Shown: positions 1 to 7,411 of the stretch, piece after piece
Layout of the letters: every line of letters begins with the position of its first letter
Numbering within the stretch: the stretch's first letter is position 1
Source: JASLBX01 sp036373915
GTDB taxonomy: Bacteria > Actinomycetota > Actinomycetes > Jiangellales > Jiangellaceae
DNA: 64,000 nt
NCBI GenBank assembly: GCA_036373915.1
Contig: DASUUU010000073.1
Location: forward strand, 1 to 64,000
Direction of reading: 5' to 3'
Translations under genes and position numbers: made by a program
Notes under the pieces: model-generated
Database searches by the model: none
Seen by the model: the letters and a program-made list of their open reading frames with translations, nothing else
What the model was told of the DNA's origin: nothing

Positions 1-36
1 CCCCACCACTTTTGCATGATCAGCGGGGTGGTGGGG
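1..36 (-). terminator. Stem-loop at the end of the DNA ligase gene
   Basis: CCCCACCAC (1-9) and GTGGTGGGG (28-36) are perfect 9-bp complements with an 18-nt loop. The hairpin overlaps the last codons and stop (20-22) of the leftward ligase gene, so it could terminate that transcript. The window edge hides any following T-tract. Confidence 0.5.
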
Positions 37-979
37 GCTCCCGGACGACCTCAGCCGGTGACTTGTCCGGCCGCAAGCCGCGCCAGGTGGGGTGGCGCAT
101 CCGCCCGTCGTCAGTCCAGTGCCCGAACGCGACCTCTCCGACCAGTTCCGGGCGGACCCACCGCGCCGTACGCGCCTGACGCGGGTCGACCGGCCCGACG
201 AACGGCGACTCGCTCTGCCGCAGCCCACGTAGCCGCGTGGTCAGTTCGGTCAGCGCGGCGTCATCGAAGCCGGTGCCGACGCTACCGACGTACACCAGAC
301 CTTCGCCGGCCGGCAGGCCGAGCAGCAGCGCCCCGAAACTCGATGCCCGCCGGCCCTCGCCGGCGGTGTATCCACCGATCACGATCTCCTGCATACGGAA
401 GTTCTTGACCTTGATCCACTCGTCGGAACGCCGTCCCGGCCGGTACGGCGAATCGCGCCGCTTGGCGATGACCCCTTCCAGTCCCAGCCGGCGGCTGGCC
501 TCGAGGATGTCCGCTCCGGGGCCGGGAAAGGACGGAGACGGCTGCCAATGCGGTCCGGTGAGATCCAGACTCTCGAGCAACTCCCGCCGACGGTCGTACG
601 AGAGCGACACGGCGGGCGTCCCGGCCAGTTCCAGCAGGTCGAAGATCACGTAGGTGATGGGCACGCTCGCTGCCAGCTGCCGGGCCCGTTCGGCGGCCCG
701 CACATGCATCCGCGGCGCCAATGCCTGGAAATCGGGCCTGCCGTCAGGACGCAGCACCACCACTTCGCCGTCCAGGACCGGCCGCAGCTCGCCCACCTGC
801 GCGGCCAGGCCGGCCAGCTCAGGGTAGGCGACGGTCATGTCGGCGCCGGACCGTCCGGTGAGGCGCACGTGCTCTGGTGTGACGGCCGCCAGCATCCGAA
901 CGCCGTCCCACTTCAGCTCGTAGGACCACGCGGCATCGTCCCGCGGCAGCGCGCCGGCCACGGCGAGCATCGGCCTCAT
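20..979 (-). CDS. ATP-dependent DNA ligase (LigC/LigD-ligase type)
   Basis: 319 aa. It seals nicks in duplex DNA through a lysine-AMP intermediate and is expected to act in repair such as end joining, alongside the replicative NAD ligase. The nucleotidyltransferase motifs are in order: motif I KWDG with catalytic Lys23, motif III DGEVVV, motif IV EGVIAK, motif V WIKVKN, then an OB-fold-like C-terminal part ending in a run of prolines. The ATG at 979 overlaps the stop of the upstream FUSC gene (ATGA), so the two are probably translationally coupled. In-frame sequence upstream lies inside FUSC and looks non-coding. No Ku or polymerase/primase domain is fused, so this is a stand-alone ligase. 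Its exact subfamily is not settled. Confidence 0.93.
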   Translation of the reverse strand: MRPMLAVAGALPRDDAAWSYELKWDGVRMLAAVTPEHVRLTGRSGADMTVAYPELAGLAAQVGELRPVLDGEVVVLRPDGRPDFQALAPRMHVRAAERARQLAASVPITYVIFDLLELAGTPAVSLSYDRRRELLESLDLTGPHWQPSPSFPGPGADILEASRRLGLEGVIAKRRDSPYRPGRRSDEWIKVKNFRMQEIVIGGYTAGEGRRASSFGALLLGLPAGEGLVYVGSVGTGFDDAALTELTTRLRGLRQSESPFVGPVDPRQARTARWVRPELVGEVAFGHWTDDGRMRHPTWRGLRPDKSPAEVVREPPPPR

Positions 980-2142
980 CCGTACGACACCGGGCCCGGT
1001 GGCAGGGACGGCAGCAGCCGCTGCGCATCGTCGCGATCCAGACCGGTGGCGCGCAGCAGATCCACCGCCATCGACCGGGTCTGCGCCACCACGACCTGGC
1101 CGGCGAACCCGCCTGTCTGGTCCAGGGCTTCGGTTGCCAGCTCCGCTGCGGCCACGGCCGACGAGCGGGCCTCTGCCGGCTCGGCCGCTGCGGCGAGATC
1201 CAACTGAAGGATCCGGACCGCTCCCGCCAGGGCCCGCAGGGCAGGCGGCAGAACCTCGGGTACCGGCTCCTTCCGGCGCAGCATCGTGATCACGTGCCTG
1301 GCCAGCACCCGGAGGTTCCGTGCGAGGTGGTCGATCGGCTCCGCCGCGTCGAGGTACCCGACGAGCTGGCCCCGTTTGTGCCACCTCACCGGTGCGATGC
1401 GCGCCACTTCGGCCGACCCCTCCAGGGCGGTGGTCAGCTCATCAATGGCCTCTTGTGTCTCGCGTGAGCGGCCCAGCACCAGCGCGGCACCGGCCCGGTC
1501 GCGTTCGGCCAGCGCGTCGGCACAGCCGTCCATCAACTCGGCGAGCGTGTCGAGGAGCGGCTCGAGCTCGCGGCGCGCTACCGAGACCGGGTTGACCGGC
1601 AGCAACAGCACCGTGACAACTAGCCCGACCAGGCCGCCGATGGTGGCGTCGACGAACCTGTCCAGGTTGACCGCAGTGCCGTCCGACGGCGGTACGAGCG
1701 TTACGACAAGGACGGCCGACGCGGCGGCCTGGGTGACGATCACGGCGCCACCGCCGAGGAAGATCGCCGCGATCATGGCAAGTGCCACGACCGCTGCAAT
1801 CTGCGGGACGCCGGTGCCGATCACACCGACGAGAAGATCACCGACCAGGACGCCGAGCGCCACTCCGGCCACGAGTTCGATCACTCGCCGCAACCGCTGA
1901 CCGAGGCCCACTCCCACGGCGATCAGCGCGGCGATCGGGGCGAAGAACGGGCGTTCGTGGTCGACCGGTGGGCTGGTCGCCGCCCACCACGCAAGTGCGG
2001 CGGCGAGCGCCGCCTGGACTATCGGCAGCGCGGTGAGCCGCACCCGCCGCATCCGGTCGCGGATACCGACGGACGGCCGCAACGCGTCGAGCGCTTCGGT
2101 GGCCCGGCTGGGCAGGCTGGGTTCGCTCGGAGCTGCGGCCAC
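976..2142 (-). CDS. FUSC / aromatic acid exporter family membrane protein
   Basis: About 388 aa inner-membrane protein. The N-terminal half carries about six hydrophobic segments (a GVGLGQRLRR loop, then LVAGVALGVLVGDLLVGVI and following helices). The C-terminal half is a soluble helical domain rich in Ala, Glu and Arg. This is the arrangement of FUSC/ArAE exporters, which move aromatic acids or similar small molecules; the substrate here is unknown. The GTG at 2142 is chosen because TAGCAT, a TANNNT -10 box, lies exactly 7 nt before it, fitting a leaderless mRNA. A TTG at 2172 is the alternative. The stop overlaps the ligase start by 4 nt. Confidence 0.8.
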   Translation of the reverse strand: MAAAPSEPSLPSRATEALDALRPSVGIRDRMRRVRLTALPIVQAALAAALAWWAATSPPVDHERPFFAPIAALIAVGVGLGQRLRRVIELVAGVALGVLVGDLLVGVIGTGVPQIAAVVALAMIAAIFLGGGAVIVTQAAASAVLVVTLVPPSDGTAVNLDRFVDATIGGLVGLVVTVLLLPVNPVSVARRELEPLLDTLAELMDGCADALAERDRAGAALVLGRSRETQEAIDELTTALEGSAEVARIAPVRWHKRGQLVGYLDAAEPIDHLARNLRVLARHVITMLRRKEPVPEVLPPALRALAGAVRILQLDLAAAAEPAEARSSAVAAAELATEALDQTGGFAGQVVVAQTRSMAVDLLRATGLDRDDAQRLLPSLPPGPVSYG

Positions 2143-2188
2143 GTTCCAGATGCTAGAGCCATAGAGCAGCAACCAGACCTAGCGCAGC

Positions 2189-2518
2189 TCAGAGGTACAG
2201 TCCGGTCTGACCGTCGGCCAACCGCTCGGACGCCACCGCGTGCAGGTCACGCTCGCGCAGCAGCAGGTAGTTGTCGCCGCGCACCTCGACTTCCGAGCGT
2301 TCGTCAGGGTCGAACAGGACGCGATCGCCGGCCTCGACGGTGCGGACGTTGCCGCCGACGGCGACCACGCGCGCCCAGGCCAGCCGCTTGCCCATGCTGG
2401 CCGTCGCCGGGATCACGATGCCCGCGCTGGACCGGCGCTCGGCTTCCTCACCGTCCAGGGAGACCAGCAGCCTGTCGTGCAGCATCCGGATGGGCAGCTT
2501 GTCGTCGTCAGACCTCAC
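2189..2518 (-). CDS. GroES-like co-chaperonin family protein
   Basis: 109 aa, similar in length to Cpn10. The sequence follows the GroES pattern: RMLHDRLLV near the N-terminus, a mobile-loop-like segment with SSAGIVIP, then ARVVAVG and GDRVLFDP, with a C-terminal extension. No groEL is adjacent and the fold motifs are divergent, so this is probably a paralogue rather than the main GroES. The start is GTG at 2518; TACTCT six nt upstream could be a leaderless -10 box. It is a separate small unit between FUSC and the DUF3618 gene. Confidence 0.8.
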   Translation of the reverse strand: MRSDDDKLPIRMLHDRLLVSLDGEEAERRSSAGIVIPATASMGKRLAWARVVAVGGNVRTVEAGDRVLFDPDERSEVEVRGDNYLLLRERDLHAVASERLADGQTGLYL

Positions 2519-2558
2519 GTCCCGAGAGTACGGCCCGCACCCCGGATCGGGCCAATCG

Positions 2559-3017
2559 TCATCTTCGACGCGATCGCCACAGCAGGAATGCCGTACCGAC
2601 CAGCGCGCCTGCCAGGGCGCCGATCACCTCCGCCCTGGGGCGGCCGTCGGAGGTGATCACCAGACCCTTGGCGCCGTTCATGCTCCGCTTGGCGATCTGG
2701 GCCGGACTCAGCCGGAACGCGAGCTCGTCCACAGTGGCCGAAAGCCGCTGCGTCGTGGCATCGATGTCGGCTTCGATCTCGGCCGCCGAGCGCCGCTCGG
2801 CGCGCTTGTCCCCGTTGCCGCCCCGCTTGTCCCCGTTGCCGCCCCGCTTGTCCCCGTTGCCGCGCTGCTTGTCCCCGTTGCCGCCCTGCCCACGCTCGCC
2901 GCCCTGCTCACGCTGCATCGGCGACGTACGCTCGAACTGCTCCGAGCCGGGCACCGGCTGGCGCGACGACGGCAGCACCGGTTCGGTTTGCGGCCCCGCG
3001 CGATTGCTTGTGGTCAC
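2559..3017 (-). CDS. DUF3618 domain membrane protein
   Basis: 152 aa. The middle carries the DUF3618 signature (EIEADIDATTQRLSATVDEL), which resembles an amphipathic helix, followed by one C-terminal membrane segment and a basic RSRRR end. The N-terminal third is low-complexity and contains four GNGDK(R/Q)G heptads encoded by a 21-bp tandem repeat. The start is GTG at 3017 because a perfect AGGAGG (3025-3030) lies 7 nt upstream. DUF3618 proteins are common in actinobacteria and often sit beside phage-holin-superfamily membrane proteins; none is present here. Function unknown. Confidence 0.85.
   Translation of the reverse strand: MTTSNRAGPQTEPVLPSSRQPVPGSEQFERTSPMQREQGGERGQGGNGDKQRGNGDKRGGNGDKRGGNGDKRAERRSAAEIEADIDATTQRLSATVDELAFRLSPAQIAKRSMNGAKGLVITSDGRPRAEVIGALAGALVGTAFLLWRSRRR
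2803..2886 (-). repeat. Four 21-bp tandem repeats inside the DUF3618 gene
   Basis: Four near-identical 21-bp units (2803, 2824, 2845, 2866; core CGCTTGTCCCCGTTGCCG) encode the hydrophilic heptad GNGDKRG on the minus strand. The unit length is a multiple of three, so copy number can change without shifting the frame. Confidence 0.95.
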
Positions 3018-3086
3018 GTGGCCCCCTCCTGTCCCTCCCACCCAACGGTACCGATCATCGTGGCCGCCGCGCAGGTGCAAACGGCT

Positions 3087-3842
3087 TCACGCCGGCCGGA
3101 CCGGTCTAGGGTCGAATCCGAATGGCAGCTCCAGGCGGTGCCGGCGCAACAAGTCCTCGTCGGACAGCACCTCAGGAGTTGGGCCGTCGGCGACTATCGA
3201 CCCGCCGGAGAGCACCACAGAGCGTTCGCACAACTCCAGCGCATATGGCAGGTCGTGGGTGACAAGGAGCAATGTCACATCGAGAGAGCGCAGGATGTCG
3301 GCCAACTCCCGACGGCTGGCCGGATCAAGATTGCTGGTCGGTTCATCCAGGACGAGGATCTCCGGGCGCATGGCGAGCACCGTCGCGACGGCGACGCGGC
3401 GGCGCTGCCCGAACGAGAGGTGGTGCGGTGGGCGATCGGCCACGCCGGTCATGCCGACCGCTTCGAGGGCTTCTGTTACGCGGGCGTCCAGCTCCGCCCC
3501 ACGCAGTCCCAGATTGGCCGGCCCGAAGGCGACGTCGTCGCGAACCGTGGGCATGAACAGTTGGTCGTCCGGGTCCTGGAACACGACGCCGACCCGGCGG
3601 CGGATCTCGCGGAGCGAGTCTCGCTCGCCGGGGCGCACATCCAGCCCGGCGACGGTCACCGTCCCGGCGCCGCCGTGCAGTATGCCGTTGAGGTGCAGGA
3701 TGAAGGTCGTCTTACCAGCGCCGTTCGGGCCGAGCAGCGCAACCCGCTCACCGCGCCCGACGGTCAGGTCGATGCCGTACAGCGCCTGGTGGCCATCCGG
3801 GTAGGCGTACGCGAGCCCGCGGACCTCGAGCGACTGGGTCAT
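3087..3842 (-). CDS. cbiO: Nickel/cobalt ECF transporter ATP-binding protein
   Basis: 251 aa ABC ATPase that powers the Cbi transporter. It has Walker A GPNGAGKT, Q-loop VVFQDPDDQLF, signature LSFGQRRRVA, Walker B ILVLDEPTSNLD and the H-loop VTHD. The QDPDDQ motif is typical of ECF-type ATPases. The ATG at 3842 overlaps the cbiQ stop (ATGA); another ATG nine nt upstream is possible. It is the last gene of the cbiMN-Q-O operon, and the Nur-type box upstream argues that nickel, more than cobalt, is the physiological substrate. Confidence 0.93.
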   Translation of the reverse strand: MTQSLEVRGLAYAYPDGHQALYGIDLTVGRGERVALLGPNGAGKTTFILHLNGILHGGAGTVTVAGLDVRPGERDSLREIRRRVGVVFQDPDDQLFMPTVRDDVAFGPANLGLRGAELDARVTEALEAVGMTGVADRPPHHLSFGQRRRVAVATVLAMRPEILVLDEPTSNLDPASRRELADILRSLDVTLLLVTHDLPYALELCERSVVLSGGSIVADGPTPEVLSDEDLLRRHRLELPFGFDPRPVRPA

Positions 3843-4603
3843 GCGAACCATCCGCTGACGACCGCCACCCCTACCGCGGCCAGCGGTAGGGTCGCCACGC
3901 TCACCCAGGCCCGGCGGGCCACCGGAGCGTGGCCGACGAGTGGCATCGCCCCGGCGTAACCGCGCGACAGCATGGCCAGGTGAACCCGCTCGCCTCGCTC
4001 GTACGAGCGGATGAACAGAGCGCCGGCGCTCTGCGCGACCACCCGGAGCCGACCGAGACGGCGGCCCTCGAAGGCGCGTGACTCGCGGGCGATGCGCATC
4101 CGCTGCATGTCGGCGACGACCACGTCCGCGTAACGCACCATGAACGCCGCGATCTCCACCAGGCGAGCCGGCAACCGGAGCCGCTGTAGGCCGATGAGCA
4201 TGTCCCGGGCATCCGTCGTAGCCGCCAGCAGGATGGCCGCGACCACGCCGAGCGTGCCCTTGGCCAGGATGTTCCAGCCGGCCAGCAGTCCGTCCTCGCT
4301 GAGCGAGAGCCCGAGGACGTCGACCCGCGGTCCGGTCGAGATCACCGGCAGGAGAACGGCGAACACGACGAACGGCGCTTCCACCACCATCCGCGTCGCG
4401 ATGAACTTGAACGGCACGTCGGCGGCGACGGCTACGAAGGCGAGAAGCACTGCGTATCCGGCGAATGCCAGGTAGCGGTCCCGGGGTGTGGCGACCACCA
4501 CGAGCATGAAGCCGACCAGCGCCAACAGCTTCGCGTGCGCCGGCAGCCGATGGAGTATCGAGTCGCCGTGCCGGTACAACAGGTGCGAGTGCGCACTGCT
4601 CAT
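3839..4603 (-). CDS. cbiQ: Energy-coupling factor transmembrane protein
   Basis: 254 aa, the T-component that couples CbiO ATP hydrolysis to the CbiM substrate-binding subunit. It has several hydrophobic helices in the N-terminal half, then the cytoplasmic coupling region with MRIARESRAFEGR and YERGERVHLAMLSRGY, the two charged motifs that contact the ATPase. It overlaps cbiM upstream and cbiO downstream by 4 nt each, so the three proteins should be made together. Confidence 0.92.
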   Translation of the reverse strand: MSSAHSHLLYRHGDSILHRLPAHAKLLALVGFMLVVVATPRDRYLAFAGYAVLLAFVAVAADVPFKFIATRMVVEAPFVVFAVLLPVISTGPRVDVLGLSLSEDGLLAGWNILAKGTLGVVAAILLAATTDARDMLIGLQRLRLPARLVEIAAFMVRYADVVVADMQRMRIARESRAFEGRRLGRLRVVAQSAGALFIRSYERGERVHLAMLSRGYAGAMPLVGHAPVARRAWVSVATLPLAAVGVAVVSGWFA

Positions 4604-5646
4604 GCCGAGACGTTCTCCTCACGGTCCGTCCGGCGCCGGACGAACCGGAATACCGCCAGGCCGATGATCACCGTGACGACGACTCCGAGCAGCCCGGCCA
4701 GGCCCACCGGGATGCCGCCGATTTCTCCGTAATCGGCGAGCGCGAAGTTCCCGAAGGCGTGGTCGCGGGCGGAGTCGGCGAAGCCTTCGCTCTCCGCGAC
4801 CCGCTCGAGGCCGTCCGGACTGCCACTGGCGAGGAAACTGAGCACGCCGGCGATCAGCGCCGCTGCGAGCGCGCCGCCGGCCAGAACGGCACGCAGGCCG
4901 ACCCGGGAGCCGGCATGGTCGTCGGTTCGGCCGGTGCCTGCCGGGCTCGGTGCCGCGTTGATCAGGGTGCCATCGGCCTGCCTCAACTTGAGCGTCGGCC
5001 GCAGGTCACGCGCCGCGTAGACGAGGTCTGGACGCACCGCTACGACGGCACTGACCGTCAGGCCGGTGATGAGCGCCTCACCGATGCCGATCAGCAGGTG
5101 CCAGCCGAGCATGGTCCCCAGCAGTGGGCCGAACGGAAGGCTCGCCTGACCTCCGGCCGAGAAGAGCAGCACGAACACCGCAGCGGCGGCGGGGACCGAC
5201 ACGAAGGCGGCGACGGCGGCGGCTGGGACGACCGATGCGGGCCGTCTCGGCAGCACGGCGAGCAGGGCCCTGGTGACGAGCCAGCCGGCTGCCACGGTCG
5301 CGATTCCGATGAGCGTGATGTTGGTGCCGAGTGCGGTCAACCCGCCGTCGGCGAACAGCAACGACTGGATCATCAGGACGACCGACATCACGAGCACCGC
5401 CGTCCACGGCCCGACCAGCACGGCGGCCAGCGCACCACCCATCAGGTGGCCGCTCGTACCCACTCCCACCGGAAAGTTGATCATCTGGCCAGCGAACACG
5501 AAGGCCGCCGTCAACCCGGCCAGCGGCGCGGTCCGCTCATCCAGTTCCTCGCGTGCCTTGCTCAGTGCGACAGCGATTCCCGCAGCGGCGACGGCACCGG
5601 TGGCCACAGACGTCGGAGCGTCCAGAAATCCGTCCGGCACGTGCAT
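4600..5646 (-). CDS. cbiM: Nickel/cobalt transporter S-component, CbiM-CbiN fusion
   Basis: 348 aa. The mature N-terminus MHVPDGF has the His at position 2 that chelates the metal in CbiM/NikM. About six to seven helices follow, with FVFAGQMINFPVGVGTSGHLMGG. After a hydrophilic linker near residue 225 comes a CbiN-like module with the PDGLE motif and one last helix, so CbiM and CbiN are fused. The start is fixed by the N-terminal metal site. There is no B12-box cobalamin riboswitch upstream; a Nur-type palindrome lies 118 bp upstream instead. First gene of the operon. Confidence 0.93.
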   Translation of the reverse strand: MHVPDGFLDAPTSVATGAVAAAGIAVALSKAREELDERTAPLAGLTAAFVFAGQMINFPVGVGTSGHLMGGALAAVLVGPWTAVLVMSVVLMIQSLLFADGGLTALGTNITLIGIATVAAGWLVTRALLAVLPRRPASVVPAAAVAAFVSVPAAAAVFVLLFSAGGQASLPFGPLLGTMLGWHLLIGIGEALITGLTVSAVVAVRPDLVYAARDLRPTLKLRQADGTLINAAPSPAGTGRTDDHAGSRVGLRAVLAGGALAAALIAGVLSFLASGSPDGLERVAESEGFADSARDHAFGNFALADYGEIGGIPVGLAGLLGVVVTVIIGLAVFRFVRRRTDREENVSA

Positions 5647-5763
5647 GTCCAGAATCGCCTTTCATTCGTTCGCGGTCCGTTCGGCGGCAACTGGGCGGAA
5701 TCGCGACGGGCCCCTGGGCGGCTCCGCGGCCGCCACGATCCCGGTTGCGCAGGGCTCAGTCTA

Positions 5764-5782
5764 ATTGCAAGGAGTTTGCAAT
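5764..5782. promoter_or_regulatory. Nur (nickel uptake regulator) box
   Basis: ATTGCAA-GGAGT-TTGCAAT is a perfect 7-bp inverted repeat with a 5-bp spacer. It matches the Streptomyces Nur consensus TTGCAA-N5-TTGCAA at every specified base. It lies in the divergent region between cbiM (leftward, start 5646) and bcp (rightward, start 5834). In Streptomyces the Fur-family repressor Nur binds such boxes with nickel and shuts off nickel uptake. The site therefore predicts nickel repression of cbiMN-Q-O, and possibly an effect on bcp, whose start is only 52 bp away. Confidence 0.85.
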
Positions 5783-5833
5783 AACCACACGGTCGCGGGC
5801 GGGGGGCGTTGCGGCGGCGGTACGGTGGCACGT

Positions 5834-6301
5834 GTGACTCGACTCTCCCCTGGCGATGTGGCGCCCGACTTCACGCTGCCCGACGTCGACGGCAACCCGG
5901 TGAGCCTGTCGTCCTACCGTGGGCGCCGAACGATCTTGTACTTCTACCCGGCGGCGATGACCCCGGGCTGCACCACACAGGCGTGCGACTTCCGCGACAG
6001 CCTCTCCGCGCTGGACGCGGCCGGCGTGTCCGTGCTCGGCGTCTCACCGGACTCGCCCGAGCGCCTGGCCGAGTTCCGAGAGCGGGACGGGCTGACGTTC
6101 CCGTTGCTGGCCGATGAAGACCGGACGGTGTTGCTCACCTACGGCGCGTACGGCGAGAAGAAGCTCTACGGCAAGGTGGTCGAAGGCGTCATCAGGTCGA
6201 CGTTCGTCATCGGGCCGGACGGCACCATCGACAAGGCGATGTACAACGTCAAGGCGACCGGTCACGTCGCCAAACTTCGCCGCGACCTCGGCATCGACTG
6301 A
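5834..6301 (+). CDS. bcp: Thioredoxin-dependent peroxiredoxin, Bcp/PrxQ type
   Basis: 155 aa. It reduces hydrogen peroxide and organic hydroperoxides with electrons from thioredoxin. The catalytic region reads YFYPAAMTPGCTTQAC, with peroxidatic Cys46 and resolving Cys51 in the C-x4-C spacing of PrxQ. The GTG at 5834 is preferred because TACGGT (5821-5826) sits 7 nt upstream as a leaderless -10 box; GTG 5825 is the alternative. The length fits the family. Being divergent from the nickel transporter and next to the Nur box, it could share nickel-dependent control. Confidence 0.93.
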   Translation: MTRLSPGDVAPDFTLPDVDGNPVSLSSYRGRRTILYFYPAAMTPGCTTQACDFRDSLSALDAAGVSVLGVSPDSPERLAEFRERDGLTFPLLADEDRTVLLTYGAYGEKKLYGKVVEGVIRSTFVIGPDGTIDKAMYNVKATGHVAKLRRDLGID

Positions 6302-6366
6302 CGGGGCGTCCTCGCTTTCCGCGTCCATCGCGTGCCGCCGGCATGACGTACCATGACTCGAGCCGC

Positions 6367-6451
6367 GCGGGAGTGGCGGAATCAGGTAGACGCGCCAGGT
6401 TTAGGTCCTGGTGTCCTATTGGATGTGCGGGTTCGAATCCCGCCTCCCGCA
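6367..6451 (+). tRNA. tRNA-Leu, anticodon TAG
   Basis: Acceptor stem GCGGGAG (6367-6373) pairs with CTCCCGC (6444-6450), with discriminator A6451. The anticodon arm CCAGG-TTTAGGT-CCTGG gives anticodon TAG (reads CUA). A long variable arm and the T-arm GCGGG-TTCGAAT-CCCGC mark a class II leucine tRNA. CCA is not encoded (ACCCA follows). Confidence 0.96.
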
Positions 6452-6459
6452 CCCAGTGT

Positions 6460-7401
6460 TCAGTCGGTGAGGTCGTCCAGCGCGGCAAGATCGGCCGCGG
6501 TGGGCTGCCAGGCGAGAGCGGCCGCGTTGGACGCCACCTGCTCGGGTCTGGTGGCGCCTGCGATCACTGACGCCACCGCGGGCTGGGCCGCAAGGCCGCC
6601 TATCGCGACATCCAGGATTCCCACGCCGCGCTCGACTGCGAACCGTTCCAGCGCCTCGATGCGGTCGAAATCGGCTCCCTCGAGCAACGCGGGCCGGGAC
6701 GAGAGCCGGGTGCCCGCCGGCGCCGGCTCGTCGCGGCGGTACTTGCCGGACAGCAATCCGTACTCCAGCGGGTAATACGGCAGGACGCCGACACCGACGT
6801 GCTCGCAGGCAGGGATGAGCTCGTCCTCGGCAGTTCTGTCGTACAGGGAGTACTTGTTCTGAGCACTGATGAAGCGCTCGAACCCGGACGACCGGGCCAC
6901 CCAGTCGGCGTCCACGACCTGCCAGCCGTCGAAGTTCGACGACCCGATGTAACGGACCTTGCCTTCGGTGACCAGTTCGTCCAGGGCGGCAAGAGTCTCC
7001 TCGATCGGCGTGAACGCATCCGGGAAGTGGATCTGATAGAGGTCGATCCAGTCCGTGTCCAGGCGGCTCAGGCTGGCCTCGATCGCCCGCCTGATGTAGC
7101 GGCGTGAGCCGCGGGCGCCCCAGTCCGGCCCGTTCGCGCCCTTCATGTCGCCGCCGAACTTGGTCGCCACGACGACCCCGTCCCGCCGGGCGCCCAGGGC
7201 CGCGCCGAGCAGTTCCTCGCTCTGACCATGACCGTAGATGTCGGCGGTGTCGAACAGGGTTATGCCGTGTTCGAGCGCAGTGTCGACCACCAGCGCGGTT
7301 GTTTCAGCGTCGGTGCGGGTGCCGAACGCGTTGCAGCCGAGCCCGACGGCAGAGACGATGAGCCCGGAGTCACCGAGCGGGCGGTAGGTCATGTCAGCCA
7401 T
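6460..7401 (-). CDS. Aldo/keto reductase
   Basis: 313 aa NAD(P)H-dependent (beta/alpha)8 oxidoreductase. The catalytic tetrad is visible: Asp51 and Tyr56 in LFDTADIYGHG, Lys81 in ATKFGG and His in LYQIHFPD. The C-terminal VIAGATRPEQVASN binds the cofactor phosphate. It resembles the general-stress/YhdN-like group; the substrate cannot be inferred. The ATG at 7401 lies 10 nt after the stop of the molybdoenzyme gene and is preferred over the in-frame 7422 and 7392 starts. It ends 8 nt beyond the tRNA on the opposite strand. Confidence 0.9.
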   Translation of the reverse strand: MADMTYRPLGDSGLIVSAVGLGCNAFGTRTDAETTALVVDTALEHGITLFDTADIYGHGQSEELLGAALGARRDGVVVATKFGGDMKGANGPDWGARGSRRYIRRAIEASLSRLDTDWIDLYQIHFPDAFTPIEETLAALDELVTEGKVRYIGSSNFDGWQVVDADWVARSSGFERFISAQNKYSLYDRTAEDELIPACEHVGVGVLPYYPLEYGLLSGKYRRDEPAPAGTRLSSRPALLEGADFDRIEALERFAVERGVGILDVAIGGLAAQPAVASVIAGATRPEQVASNAAALAWQPTAADLAALDDLTD

Positions 7402-7411
7402 GACCTCGACC

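Noticed and set aside
1957..3959. Long rightward open frames over the GroES-like, DUF3618 and cbiO genes
   Set aside because: They are antisense to genes with clear motifs, and their translations have no family features.
5647..5763. Cobalamin riboswitch upstream of cbiM
   Set aside because: No B12-box-like sequence or suitable length; a Nur box is present instead.
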